Below are positions 25,212-33,548 of a DNA stretch of 64,000 nt, piece after piece. The notes under the pieces were generated by a model. That model did no database searches. It was not told where the DNA came from and worked only from the letters and a program-made list of their open reading frames with translations. The translations under genes and the position numbers were made by a program. The stretch's first letter is position 1. Each line of letters starts with the position of its first letter. Source of the stretch: Candidatus Hodarchaeota archaeon (GTDB lineage Archaea > Asgardarchaeota > Heimdallarchaeia > Hodarchaeales > Hodarchaeaceae); the NCBI GenBank assembly GCA_016840285.1, contig JAEOSR010000032.1, forward strand, positions 19,083 to 83,082, written 5' to 3'.

Positions 25212-26771
25212 GTGAATCATAGGGTGGTAAACCGTCAACAGGGACATGAAAGCTTTAAACGCTTCATTCCAACGATATTAAACCAAATCACACCTTATAT
25301 TGAGAAATATTCACTAAATGATCAAAAGCTATTGGATGAATTCTTCTCCATACTTCTACGATACGAAGAGGCTGAATATAATCGGAATGAGCTAGAGGAA
25401 GCCTTTGAGAAAGTTAGACTTAGTATACTAAACAATAAACAGTATTTTTCTCTTCCCTTCCTTTGGTTTGTTGGGATTTTTCTTTTAAATGCCCGATTAA
25501 TATTGAGTGTGTCCGAATTTCATGCTAACTCGTTTTATAGATATATAGCAAAACAATTACGAGGAAAGGGTGAGATATTAGGAGTTTTTCAATTGGTACG
25601 TAAAAACACCCCCCTATCAGATTTTGCATGGGAAAAATTACAATATGAGAGTAATAAACTCCTATATCCACTCTCAAATCAACAGTTTCAGATATTGAGA
25701 GTAATTTACTCATTAATTAATGATAGAGGTATCGACGTACTGGATCCTCGGAAATTAAGAACTGCAATTGTCAATCAAGTAAAATTTTCTCCCAGTGTAA
25801 AACCAATTAATGAGCTTTCACGGTTTTTTCGCATTGTAGAGGGACGATGGTTTTTACGCTTTCATAGTCCCGCTTTCGGATTAGACCGGCTGTTTTTTCA
25901 TCTTGAACTAAATGAGGGAATTTCATTAGAAGAAATTATCGATTTTCATAGTCCAGAAAGTACTGTTTTGGGCCTAAGTGCGGTATACTACATTAGAGAT
26001 CATCCCAATACCTATATTGGGACATTGGTATTCCCTACGAATTCAATTGAACTTTTAAAAACGTCTTTACAACATCATGAGGAGGAAGGAGATATAAACC
26101 TCTTAGATCTATCAGAAATAAGCACAATCCATCGAAATATCTCGTTGAATAATTATAAAGAAGATAGTGGATGGTTTGACTTAAGTCAAACGAAAATGGA
26201 TCAAATAGCAAAAGAAATACAGGCTAAACATCTGCGAAAGAAGCCCCAAATGTCTTCCTTTTCTTACACTACCCCTGCATTTAATCTTGAATGGAATTTT
26301 AAGAAACATCCCCTTCCCTATCAAATCATTTGCCTGTACTGCAAACTCCCAGTAGAATTCTCCTTTTCATCGTTACCAATACAACCAGCCAGTTTACAAG
26401 AAGGCCTAGCCCTCTCACGGTCTGAGACTGGTTTATTTAAACAACTGCTTTATAATCAAATAGTTCACGTAGGATTTGTACCCTATAGACTTGTATATGA
26501 GTATTCATTGGATTCTTACTGGATCACGCTTCCCCGAATCCCTCTTTTTCAATTAAAAGGATTTTTGAATATAATTCCTTATAGTGAATGTTATACTACT
26601 AAATCTTCTATTCACATATGGACACGAATGAGTTCAAAACTAATAAAGTGGGTAAAAGATGATCTAAAGTGGAAAATATATCCAATATTGGATACTCATG
26701 CTCCATACGGCCCAAAACTTGAATGGTTTGATGAGAACCTCCTTACGTGGATCCAACCAGATATCCATTGA
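25212..26771 (+). CDS. Unknown protein, 515-residue family, copy B
   Basis: Second paralogue, 519 residues, close to copy C (39826) over the full length and more distant from copy A (16203). The probable start is GTG. Landmarks shared with C: FKRFIPTILNQITPYI, FLWFVGIFLLNARLILSVSEFHA, WEKLQYESNKLLYPLS, LSRFFRIVEGRWFLRFHSPAFGLDRLFFH, STVLGLSAVYYIR, FSYTTPAFNLEWNF, VGFVPYRLVYEYSLDSYWI, KLEWFDENLLTWIQPD. The segment near residue 160 (QILRVIYSLINDRGIDVLDPRKLRTAIV) could be a winged helix. A conserved stretch follows the gene and is shared with copy C. Function unknown. Confidence 0.7.
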   Translation: MNHRVVNRQQGHESFKRFIPTILNQITPYIEKYSLNDQKLLDEFFSILLRYEEAEYNRNELEEAFEKVRLSILNNKQYFSLPFLWFVGIFLLNARLILSVSEFHANSFYRYIAKQLRGKGEILGVFQLVRKNTPLSDFAWEKLQYESNKLLYPLSNQQFQILRVIYSLINDRGIDVLDPRKLRTAIVNQVKFSPSVKPINELSRFFRIVEGRWFLRFHSPAFGLDRLFFHLELNEGISLEEIIDFHSPESTVLGLSAVYYIRDHPNTYIGTLVFPTNSIELLKTSLQHHEEEGDINLLDLSEISTIHRNISLNNYKEDSGWFDLSQTKMDQIAKEIQAKHLRKKPQMSSFSYTTPAFNLEWNFKKHPLPYQIICLYCKLPVEFSFSSLPIQPASLQEGLALSRSETGLFKQLLYNQIVHVGFVPYRLVYEYSLDSYWITLPRIPLFQLKGFLNIIPYSECYTTKSSIHIWTRMSSKLIKWVKDDLKWKIYPILDTHAPYGPKLEWFDENLLTWIQPDIH

Positions 26772-26804
26772 TAGTAACATAAAAAAAAAGAAAAGGGGAT
26801 TTTT

Positions 26805-26935
26805 TAAGAGATTAATGACCTGGAGGGGAACCTTCTGGGGGCATTTCTTAACACACCATCCCTCCATTCCATAACGACTTTATGAACACCTTAAATTACT
26901 CTAGTGAGTTCTTCCTTGTTTTATTCGCCTTTAAA
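26805..26935 (-). repeat. Conserved 3' flank of paralogue B (pairs with 41400-41525)
   Basis: This stretch after paralogue B resembles the stretch after paralogue C. Read on the minus strand both contain GGTGTTC-TAAAG and end in ATGCCNCCN...TCNCCTCC followed by TAA, giving MPPEGSPPGH here and MPPQDGSPPSQ at the other copy. At the second copy the frame extends to 33 codons; here a one-base shift breaks it. Either a tiny antisense-strand gene that has decayed here, or a conserved 3' signal. The remaining bases up to 27084 show nothing. Confidence 0.5.
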
Positions 26936-27084
26936 TACACCCAAAAATTCATAGAAAGAAATTTGGATGCAACTCTAATCATATACATTCCTATACCTAG
27001 ATTGATTCAATTCTATAAAGAAACCCCAAATTTATTCATTTGGAGGAAAAGCTTGTAGGATCGTTTCTGTCAGGAGCTCGTGCT

Positions 27085-27477
27085 TCATTCTGGAATTAGA
27101 GGCAATAAAAAGGCAATATAGATACCTTGAGCTACAAGAGCAACAATAAGTGCGAAAAAGAAACTAAAAAGAGTCCCAATAAGATAATATTCTGCAAATT
27201 GGCGTTTTTCCATCTGTTTGAATCGTGCCATTGATTTTGCAACAAAAACAAAGGAAATTGCACCAAATTCTCCAAGTAAACCAAATGTAAGGATGATACC
27301 TCGCTCCAACATGCCAATTATTTTTCCTGCGCCAGGTAAACCTTCTTCAGAAGAAGTATCAAGTGAAATATTAAGAGATTTCAAGAACCATCCCACAAAA
27401 AGTCCCCCAACAACGATTGCAATGAGATATGCAAAAATATAATAACCACATAGAAGTATTAAAGGTATCCAGCTCAT
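27085..27477 (-). CDS. DUF3307-like membrane protein, C-terminal half
   Basis: A 130-residue protein with three or so hydrophobic spans: an N-terminal span (IPLILLCGYYIFAYLIAIVVGGLFVGWF), a middle one (GIILTFGLLGEFGAISFVFVAKSMARF) and a C-terminal one (LIGTLFSFFFALIVALVAQGIYIAFLLPL). The block GMLERGIILTF...AKSMARFKQ...FAEYYLIGTL matches the C-terminal part of DUF3307 membrane proteins as I remember them, which are about twice as long, so this is a short version. It overlaps the upstream SatD-like gene by one base, the same pairing seen in bacteria. Role unknown. Confidence 0.65.
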   Translation of the reverse strand: MSWIPLILLCGYYIFAYLIAIVVGGLFVGWFLKSLNISLDTSSEEGLPGAGKIIGMLERGIILTFGLLGEFGAISFVFVAKSMARFKQMEKRQFAEYYLIGTLFSFFFALIVALVAQGIYIAFLLPLIPE

Positions 27478-28124
27478 TAGAGATCATCCTCAAGATGCTC
27501 AAAGATACTATTTGCTAGGTCATTCAATGTATCAATAGCAAAGAAGACAGCTTTCGATTGTGTGTATTTAAGAATTTTGGAAACAGCTTGCTTACTTATC
27601 CCTTTCTTGGCACCGATCTCTTTATATTTCATTCCTTCTCGTCTAAAACCAATAATTTCCCGTTGGTGAGCATTCCACTTGGTTTTAATTGCATATAACA
27701 ACGTCAAGATGGTATTAATCATTGTATCGAAATAACTATTCCCAGATTGAACCCAGACATAATACCGCTCTTTTTCCGCGATCTTGAGTGCATTTCGGGA
27801 GCGATGAAAAGCCATACCATCCATTTCTAAGGTATTCGGAGAAAATTCAGTGGAAATCTCCCCAATTCCCACTCCACATCTAAAATCAATGGAAATCAGC
27901 TGTTCAAACGTCTCTATGATGTTATAAAATCCATTAAGGGATTTTAGAGCCCCTTGAAAAGAATCACCCCAAACACTGGTAAAAGGGCATAAAAGATCAT
28001 TTGAATACCTCTCGTTGACAATATTCACCGCCTGCCTTAATTCTTGTTGGACTTTAGATCTTTCGTGAACTTTTTTCGATTGAATAAGATCACATGTCAC
28101 GATAAAAAACAAAGAAAACCACAT
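27477..28124 (-). CDS. SatD-family protein with C-terminal HTH
   Basis: A 215-residue protein. The N-terminal CDLIQSKK segment followed by the FTSVWGDSFQGALKS region (about 50-60) and RCGVGIGEIST (about 81-91) match SatD-family proteins. The C-terminus has a helix-turn-helix (REIIGFRREGMKYKEIGAKKGISKQAVSKILKYTQ, about 155-190), of the sigma-70 region 4/Tc-like type. The gene is co-transcribed with the DUF3307-like gene. The tandem operator-like array upstream (28190-28320) suggests that it represses its own operon. This bacterial-type pair was probably acquired by transfer (inference). Confidence 0.7.
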   Translation of the reverse strand: MWFSLFFIVTCDLIQSKKVHERSKVQQELRQAVNIVNERYSNDLLCPFTSVWGDSFQGALKSLNGFYNIIETFEQLISIDFRCGVGIGEISTEFSPNTLEMDGMAFHRSRNALKIAEKERYYVWVQSGNSYFDTMINTILTLLYAIKTKWNAHQREIIGFRREGMKYKEIGAKKGISKQAVSKILKYTQSKAVFFAIDTLNDLANSIFEHLEDDL

Positions 28125-28189
28125 CCTTAGTAATCATCTGCAATAGAGTTTTCATCTCAATCGTAGAATAACTACAAGATTATGTCAAC

Positions 28190-28320
28190 CTTATCATGCT
28201 GACCTTATAAAATCAACCTTATTATATTGACATATTAATATCAACCTTAATTTATTGACATGTTAATGTCAACCTTAATATGTTGACATGTTAATGTCAA
28301 CCTTAATATGTTGACACAAT
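28190..28320. repeat. Tandem array of operator-like palindromes
   Basis: Four to five units of about 26 bases in tandem, each containing the inverted repeat TGTCAACCTTAATATGTTGACA or a close variant (arms TGTCAAC and GTTGACA). The array lies just upstream of the SatD-family HTH gene, where its promoter must be. Best read as a multi-site operator for the HTH protein. The right end fades near 28320. Confidence 0.75.
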
Positions 28321-28408
28321 CATTCTACTTCTTGAAACGATTCGGTTGTTAGTAGACTTCTATCGATAAACCACTGATTTTTAGTAATATTAAGTGATAT
28401 AGGCAAGG

Positions 28409-28633
28409 CTAAGTTAAAGAAAACTTTTTAAATCCTATTGAACATACTAAATCTTGGTTAAATGTATTTAAACTGATATGGGCATGACCATATAATTTTC
28501 CTCCTCTTAATAAACACTCTTCATATATTATTAAATCGATTAAAGATGTATAGACATGTCTATAAAATAAAGATGAGAGCATAAATCGATTCTCAGGCAT
28601 TTGATGAAGGTTAGACTTTTTTAGTAAATTCAA
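28409..28633 (-). CDS. Doubtful 74-residue frame
   Basis: A frame overlapping the 3' end of the next minus-strand gene by 23 bases. The product has no recognisable domain and is not clearly gene-like, but its position directly after that gene and the four-base-type overlap geometry leave open a small second cistron or a frame-shifted tail of it. Low confidence. Confidence 0.2.
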   Translation of the reverse strand: MNLLKKSNLHQMPENRFMLSSLFYRHVYTSLIDLIIYEECLLRGGKLYGHAHISLNTFNQDLVCSIGFKKFSLT

Positions 28634-29273
28634 AAAGCTTTAGACGATCTAGAAAGAAAAATGTTTGGTATGCAGGTTGTATTTGCCTCCCGATGGAAAT
28701 TTCTTTCAATGAACCAATTTTGATTAAAGAAAGTCGATAAACAGAGAATTGGTTAAGATAATTCTCTAATTTTCGGGAAGTGCAAGAAATGAGTAATAAT
28801 GGTAAGTTCTTAAAATGATGACTTAAAAAATCGAATATTCGTTCATAATTCCCCTCCCCTGCGTATTTTATCAGGATAACTTCTGGCTGGAAACTAAATA
28901 CCTCCTCCTTTGACGACTCTATAGATTGATCAATAATTCTAAGTCGGTCAGAAGTAATCGCTTCCTCAAAATAAGGGATTTGATACCTGGGGATCTCTGG
29001 TTGATAATCGTTCCAAGAAGCATCGAAAAGTAACCAATTACCACCTAATAAATAAGGAGTAAGGACATCTAATCCACAAAACGGATAGATACCGTTAAAA
29101 CGTTCACCATAACGCTTTCTTAGAATAATAGAACAAAGAAAAGATAGTTTTTCCGAATAGATCCTTAAATCGTGGCTGGTTAAAACGTTTTTACCAAGCT
29201 CTACAATCTCAGCTAGAACCGTCTCAATTTCATCCGCTGAAATCTCTATCACCGTTCTAAAAGACCAATCCAA
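28611..29273 (-). CDS. Unknown protein of 220 residues
   Basis: A clear long frame with no family recognised. The middle has an alpha/beta flavour (YLLGGNWLLFDASWNDYQPEIP; EVILIKYAGEGNYERIFDFLSHHFKNLPLLLISCTSRKLENYL), like a Rossmann-type or response-regulator-like fold with strands ending in VILIKYAG and LLLISC. No signal peptide or membrane span. It is divergent from the VAT1-like reductase, with about 220 bases between them. Confidence 0.55.
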   Translation of the reverse strand: MDWSFRTVIEISADEIETVLAEIVELGKNVLTSHDLRIYSEKLSFLCSIILRKRYGERFNGIYPFCGLDVLTPYLLGGNWLLFDASWNDYQPEIPRYQIPYFEEAITSDRLRIIDQSIESSKEEVFSFQPEVILIKYAGEGNYERIFDFLSHHFKNLPLLLISCTSRKLENYLNQFSVYRLSLIKIGSLKEISIGRQIQPAYQTFFFLDRLKLFEFTKKV

Positions 29274-29492
29274 TGAGAACAGTTAGGAAAAGTTCTTACC
29301 AGGTTATTAAACATCCTTCTTACCACATGATTTTTTTTTGAATTTATAAAAAAAATTTAGAAAAGGAAAAAGAAGTTTTTTCAGCTTATCATTTGATATG
29401 TCATTAGAAAAAAGTATAAGTGAGAGCAAGGATTTTTCGTGCGTTCTACAAACGATATAGGAAATGAGTTTTCAATATGGGTGAATAGAAGA

Positions 29493-30524
29493 ATGAAGGC
29501 GATTGTGTTAACCAAATTAGGTGGAGTCAATGTCCTAAAAGTAAAAGATATTCCAAAAGCCTTCATAATTAATCCAAGTGATGTTTTAATCAAAATGAAG
29601 TATTCAGGAATAAACTTCGCAGAGATACTTGCTCGAAGAGGACTTTACAAGTGGGTGCCAACCAAAAAAGGGTTTATTTTAGGGATGGAAGGATCAGGTG
29701 TTGTAGAAGAAGTTGGAAATGAGGTCACCAATTGTAAGGTAGGAGATCCAGTAATTGCCGCAAGAGGATTTGGCTGCCATGCTGAATATGTTGCTCTAGA
29801 AGAAAAATACGTTTTTCCTGTAATTCCAAGGTTCACCTTGGAAGAGAATGCTGCCTTTGCAGGATCATTCATGACAGCCTATATTGCACTAGTGAAAATG
29901 GCTCGTGTTGAGCCAGGGGAGACGATTTTAATACAAGCAGCAGCTGGAGCTCTGGGAACCGCATCCGTAATGCTAGCAAAAGCTTTAGGGTTAAAAGTCG
30001 CTGGAACAGCTAGTAATACGGAGAAACTCGCCGCACTACACAAATTTGATATCGATCTAGCCATAAATTACTCGAGAGAAAGCTTTAAAGAATCAATAAT
30101 GGAATGGACGGATAATAAAGGAGTTAATGTCGTCCTAGAAAGTGTTGGGGGAAAAATTTTCAACGAATCTCTACAATGTCTGGCACCAATGGGGAGATTG
30201 ATATTTGTTGGTCTTAGTAGTGTTAGATTTAGCAAATTTAATCCTTTGACTTGGTGGTCAACGTACAAATTAATTCCCAAGGTAAACTTACTAGAGATGT
30301 TAGGTAAGTCTCAAGGAATCCTAGCTTTTCATGTCGGGCGATTACTAGACAATAATTACACAGAAATCAGAAAATCCTTTGTGGATCTAGTGGATCTAGT
30401 ACAAAAACATAAGATCACTCCAGTTATTGGAAAAATATTTCCGCTGGAGGAGGTCGCAAAGGCACATCGAATGATTGAATCGAGAAAAAATATAGGTAAA
30501 GTCCTCCTGAAGATAGATGTTTAA
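29493..30524 (+). CDS. Zinc-free MDR quinone oxidoreductase, VAT1-like
   Basis: Medium-chain dehydrogenase/reductase of 343 residues counted from the ATG at 29493 (MKAIVLTKLGG, the usual start; an upstream GTG is also in frame). Features: the GROES-like N-terminal half with SGINFAEILARRGLYKWVP and GMEGSGVVEEVGNEV, then the NADPH-binding AAAGALGTASVMLAKALGLKVAGTAS and the NVVLESVGGKIFNESL segment. The loop LTWWSTYKLIP and the general pattern point to the VAT-1/quinone oxidoreductase group. No structural zinc cysteines. The physiological substrate is unknown. Confidence 0.88.
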   Translation: MKAIVLTKLGGVNVLKVKDIPKAFIINPSDVLIKMKYSGINFAEILARRGLYKWVPTKKGFILGMEGSGVVEEVGNEVTNCKVGDPVIAARGFGCHAEYVALEEKYVFPVIPRFTLEENAAFAGSFMTAYIALVKMARVEPGETILIQAAAGALGTASVMLAKALGLKVAGTASNTEKLAALHKFDIDLAINYSRESFKESIMEWTDNKGVNVVLESVGGKIFNESLQCLAPMGRLIFVGLSSVRFSKFNPLTWWSTYKLIPKVNLLEMLGKSQGILAFHVGRLLDNNYTEIRKSFVDLVDLVQKHKITPVIGKIFPLEEVAKAHRMIESRKNIGKVLLKIDV

Positions 30525-30692
30525 GGGCCAGACTTCGAAATAAAGATACCTACAGTTCGCACTGGTGTCTTCGTGTCTTACGTTACAATAAGTCAGACGC
30601 GAAAACCTTAACCCTAAAACCCTTATATTCAAACCTCTAATCTTCACAAAGAAATGTACTAAACAATTTTTGATCAATGTGAGGTAGTAAGA

Positions 30693-31067
30693 ATGAAAGA
30701 TATTACTATTGTATTAGAAGATAGACCTGGTACTCTTGCTGATTTAGGAGAAGCTCTAGGGAAGGCCAACATTAATATAGAAGGTTTGTGTGGGATTTCT
30801 TGCAAAGGAGAAGACTTAATACACATTTTGGTAGAAGAATCTGGAAAGGCTTACAATGTACTTGAACGAGCGGGGTTTAAGATAAAAGAAGAACGAGAAG
30901 TCCTTGTCATTGATATCAAAGAAATAGTGAAAAAACCTGGCACAGGTGGAACGTTGTTCCGTAAATTAGCCCTTGAAGGTATAAATATTAATTTGATTTA
31001 CTTAGCTGAAAATAATAGAATAGTTATTGGAGTAGATGACCTAAAAAAGGCCAAAGCTGTCTTGTAA
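30693..31067 (+). CDS. Tandem ACT-domain protein
   Basis: A 124-residue protein with two ACT-type beta-alpha-beta units: ITIVLEDRPGTLADLGEALGKANINIEGLCGIS (about 4-36) and, after VLVIDIKEIVKKPGTGGTLFRKLALEGININLIYLAENNRIVIGVDD, the second (about 66-117). ACT units bind amino acids; a stand-alone pair of this kind is usually a small regulatory or sensor protein. ATG start preceded by GTGAGGTAG. It stands alone; the accessory repeat region begins shortly after. Confidence 0.85.
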   Translation: MKDITIVLEDRPGTLADLGEALGKANINIEGLCGISCKGEDLIHILVEESGKAYNVLERAGFKIKEEREVLVIDIKEIVKKPGTGGTLFRKLALEGININLIYLAENNRIVIGVDDLKKAKAVL

Positions 31068-31229
31068 CGCGAAAGTCAGTTATTCTTTATTTATGAAGAC
31101 CCCACCAATGATAAAAGCTCGATTGTCAGTATTCCAGCTAAATCCTAATATTATTTTACCTTTAGTACAGAAAATTACATCGTAATCGTCTTTTTTAACT
31201 TGTTTGTTCTCCCTCGCGTCTGATCCCGA

Positions 31230-31361
31230 TTATTGGCTTTGAGGCATTTCCACTCTCATAGCCATCAAATCATCAGTCTGGGCTCTATCTTTAGAATGGT
31301 CTACTTGAATGTTTTCTTTACAGTTCAGGCAGATAAAATGTTCTGGATAAACAACGACCAT
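31230..31361 (-). CDS. Small 43-residue CxxC protein
   Basis: Short gene with an ATG start and a strong GGTGAT ribosome-binding site. The product MVVVYPEHFICLNCKENIQ... has one CxxC pair (residues 11-14), which would need a partner to bind zinc, and ends in MPQSQ. The rest of the 570-base gap between the ACT gene and the gelsolin-like gene holds the first copy of the dispersed repeat (31442-31558) and otherwise nothing recognised. Confidence 0.55.
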   Translation of the reverse strand: MVVVYPEHFICLNCKENIQVDHSKDRAQTDDLMAMRVEMPQSQ

Positions 31362-31441
31362 TTTACATCACCTTCCTAGAGAGTATAGTAGACATTATGA
31401 GCGATTTAACAACTTAAAAAGATTACATCTTTTCTTCCTCT

Positions 31442-31558
31442 CCGAAAAGAGAACCCCAGCGGACAGATATCAGGCCACAGGCTTTTTTCTTAATGTAAAC
31501 CACTCCTGAGGCCATTTAACGAAAGATTTTCATAAAAATCTCATTTTAATTAAGTCAC
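31442..31558 (+). repeat. Dispersed repeat copy 1 (diverged, near full)
   Basis: Contains CCGAAAAGAGAAC, then CAGCGGACAGATATCAGGCC, ACTCCTGAGGCCATTTAACG, GAAAGATTTTCATAAAAATC (a small hairpin) and a TTTTAATTAAGTCAC end. It matches the left and middle parts of later copies, best with copy 23. It lies between the CxxC gene and the gelsolin-like gene and marks the left edge of the repeat-bearing region. Confidence 0.6.
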
Positions 31559-31637
31559 TAAGCAAATATAAAAGAATGGACAGAAATAAGATCATAAAGG
31601 AATAATAAGAGAAAATCTACCCCCTTAACCTAATCTA

Positions 31638-31961
31638 TTATAGAAATTGTTCGGGAGGGATAAGAAAGGAGATTGATTGAACAAATTCTTGGGATTCCTC
31701 ACCCTGGTCAATAGTGACCACTCGATGGGTAAGGCCTTTAAGCCGCTGTAACGTTTGAGCAGCATTTGTTGCAATAAATCTAGAACGAACCTCTGCTGAT
31801 CGCCCAATCCATAAAAATATTTTCTTTAAAGCGCTATCTAGAAGAATATAAACAGAATCCTGCTTTAACAACTGAGAAGAATCATTATAGGATTCAAGAT
31901 CACCAGAGACCTTAGTAGAGAGTTGAAAAAGCTCTATTTTTTCCATCTCATTAACTAGCAT
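31638..31961 (-). CDS. Single gelsolin-like domain protein
   Basis: A 107-residue protein with a gelsolin repeat: VYILLDSALKKIFLWIGRSAEVRSRFIATNAAQTLQRL followed by HRVVTIDQGEESQEFVQSI. The D-x-x-x-x-x-IFLWIG core and the final GEES..F pattern are the family hallmarks. Gelsolin-type proteins bind and sever actin in a calcium-dependent way; Asgard archaea encode single- and double-domain versions that act on their actin homologues. ATG start with GAGGAG upstream. It stands alone between two repeat-derived regions; no actin gene is in the window. Confidence 0.78.
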   Translation of the reverse strand: MLVNEMEKIELFQLSTKVSGDLESYNDSSQLLKQDSVYILLDSALKKIFLWIGRSAEVRSRFIATNAAQTLQRLKGLTHRVVTIDQGEESQEFVQSISFLIPPEQFL

Positions 31962-32438
31962 TTTTACTCCTCTTGGGCTTCTTACGTGAAGTTCCTTTTG
32001 AGAATTAGATTTTCGAATTAATAAACCAAACTAAAGAAATCACTCGGAAATTGATTAAACTAGTCAGTTAACGTCAACACGATTAACAATATCAGGAGAA
32101 TCAAATACCAAAAATTAAACGCATTGTGTAGCTATATCCTTATTTTGGCGTATTCATGAAACGATCAACAATTTTTCAGAGGCAAAATAGGGAGATAATG
32201 AAATCGCTCACTATTACTAACTTGGAAAAAAAATCCAATGAAATTTCTAGAGACAACGCTAAAAGATTTCTAAATGAATAATATTGGAATCCCAATGGAT
32301 TCCTTCGCAGGTAATACATTTTTTTCCCAAGATTATCATACATACACATGAGAATCGAACATTTACCTTTTGATCAATATCTTATAGGATGGTTCCTTTA
32401 TATACTCGAAATGGAGCTTAGACTGAACCAGAAGAACT

Positions 32439-32699
32439 TTAAGATTCAGCCCATTGTGTGTTGGAAAATTCGATAGCACGAAGAATATTTTGACTCAAGA
32501 AATCGTTTTCCTGACAGTCGAAGGTATACATCACAAATCCATCATAAGCAAAAAAGAAGATTCGCTTAACCTGATAGATGATTTGAGGACGAGCAATTTC
32601 AACTAAATCCAGAAATTCCTTTCTGCGAAATTTGACTCGATAGGAGCTTGTATGAATTGATGCTGCAGTTGCTCCTGCTGCACCTGCACTATATGCCAT
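32439..32699 (-). CDS. Small protein of unknown function
   Basis: About 86 residues counted from the ATG at 32699, which has GGTGATC just upstream (a GTG 12 bases earlier is also in frame). An Ala/Gly-rich start (MAYSAGAAGATAASIH) is followed by an alpha/beta segment: RVKFRRKEFLDLVEIARPQIIYQVKRIFFFAYDGFVMYTFDCQEND. I considered a roadblock/longin-type domain, but it does not fit. The 470-base gap between this gene and the gelsolin-like gene shows no other gene. Confidence 0.5.
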   Translation of the reverse strand: MAYSAGAAGATAASIHTSSYRVKFRRKEFLDLVEIARPQIIYQVKRIFFFAYDGFVMYTFDCQENDFLSQNILRAIEFSNTQWAES

Positions 32700-32798
32700 T
32701 TCGATCACCAAATAGCTATGAAGAGACTCAGTTTAAGAAGCTATAGAAAACGGAATATTACATTGAAAAAGTCCGCCAGAAGAGAAAAGTAGAAAAAA

Positions 32799-32830
32799 CC
32801 TCACAGATCCAACACATCCCTTTATGCATC
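32799..32830 (-). rRNA. Short 23S rRNA-derived remnant, copy 3
   Basis: On the minus strand the bases read GATGTGTTGGATCTGTGAGG, matching the segment just 5' of the sarcin-ricin loop in the two longer 23S fragments at 49 and 52 kb. Flanking bases (TATGCATC) also resemble the flank of the 49-kb copy (TATGCGTT). The loop itself is absent here. Confidence 0.5.
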
Positions 32831-32945
32831 TTTATTGTTACAATAACAACTAAAGCAAGCACAAATAGAAACCAAAGTGCCATAACAGAACATTGAAACA
32901 ATAAATAGTGGTCATGATGACGTACATGAGTCGGGGAACCAACAT

Positions 32946-33206
32946 TTGACAGAAATTCCCGACTTCAATCCAACTGAGGCACTCCAGCAACAACCACAAT
33001 CATTTCAGGAACGCCAAGAAACAGTCATGGTTACCCCAGGACAATTAGAATGTGACAGATGTGGAGATCTAATAAATACTGAAACCTGTACAAGTATCCG
33101 TGATCCGAGTGGTGAGATATTCTATCTCCATCCAAATGGCTTATGTCGACCCCGTTGGGATAAAATCACAGAGGTGAGGGAAAAGTGGTTGAAGCAGCGA
33201 AAGTAA
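32946..33206 (+). CDS. Small zinc-ribbon protein, paralogue of 49556
   Basis: An 86-residue protein with a TTG start. A glutamine-rich N-terminus (NFNPTEALQQQPQSFQERQE-like) leads into VTPGQLECDRCGDLINTETCTSIRDPSGEIFYLHPNGLCRPRWDKITEVREKWLKQRK. Two CxxC-type pairs (CDRC; C...H...C) suggest one zinc site. The last 75 residues are nearly the same as those of the larger protein at 49556-50212. Function unknown. Confidence 0.65.
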   Translation: MTEIPDFNPTEALQQQPQSFQERQETVMVTPGQLECDRCGDLINTETCTSIRDPSGEIFYLHPNGLCRPRWDKITEVREKWLKQRK

Positions 33207-33311
33207 GACACGCATCAGGCATATAGATGATGTAAATTTGTAAGATGGATAATATTTTAACAAAAATTTTCCATACTGTTGCCTTTGTGACTCAATAAAT
33301 GAAATAGTAAT

Positions 33312-33446
33312 ATGTTAGAACTAGTAACAAGAAGTACAAGAGCAATGGCGAGAAGATTCCCTCATTTTGAATATATAAACGGAGTTAAATCACATTTCGA
33401 GAAAAGAACAACTCTTAGAAACTTTATAAATCTGAAGGACAAATAA
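33312..33446 (+). pseudogene. Fragment of a basic protein, perhaps a transposase remnant
   Basis: A 44-codon frame (RAMARRFPHFEYINGVKSHFEKRTTLRNFINLKDK) is followed, after a TAA and a shift of frame, by another open stretch (RRPKYLRFRGRHYTPDCLSLKPIEQIDEG) that runs straight into the Rag-like GTPase frame. The two pieces look like one older, strongly basic coding sequence that was frame-shifted. It may be a worn transposase tail or a former N-terminal part of the GTPase gene; I cannot decide. Confidence 0.35.
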
Positions 33447-33548
33447 TAAAGGGGAAGGCGTCCTAAATATCTACGATTTAGGGGTCGTCATTACACACCT
33501 GATTGCCTATCTCTCAAGCCAATCGAGCAAATAGATGAGGGGTTTAAA

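Noticed and set aside
28190..28320. CRISPR or minisatellite at 28.2 kb
   Set aside because: Units are contiguous without spacers and each holds a palindrome next to an HTH gene, so an operator array is the better reading.
32439..32699. Roadblock/longin partner for the Rag-like GTPase
   Set aside because: The order of strands and helices and the Ala/Gly-rich start do not match the roadblock pattern; left as unknown.
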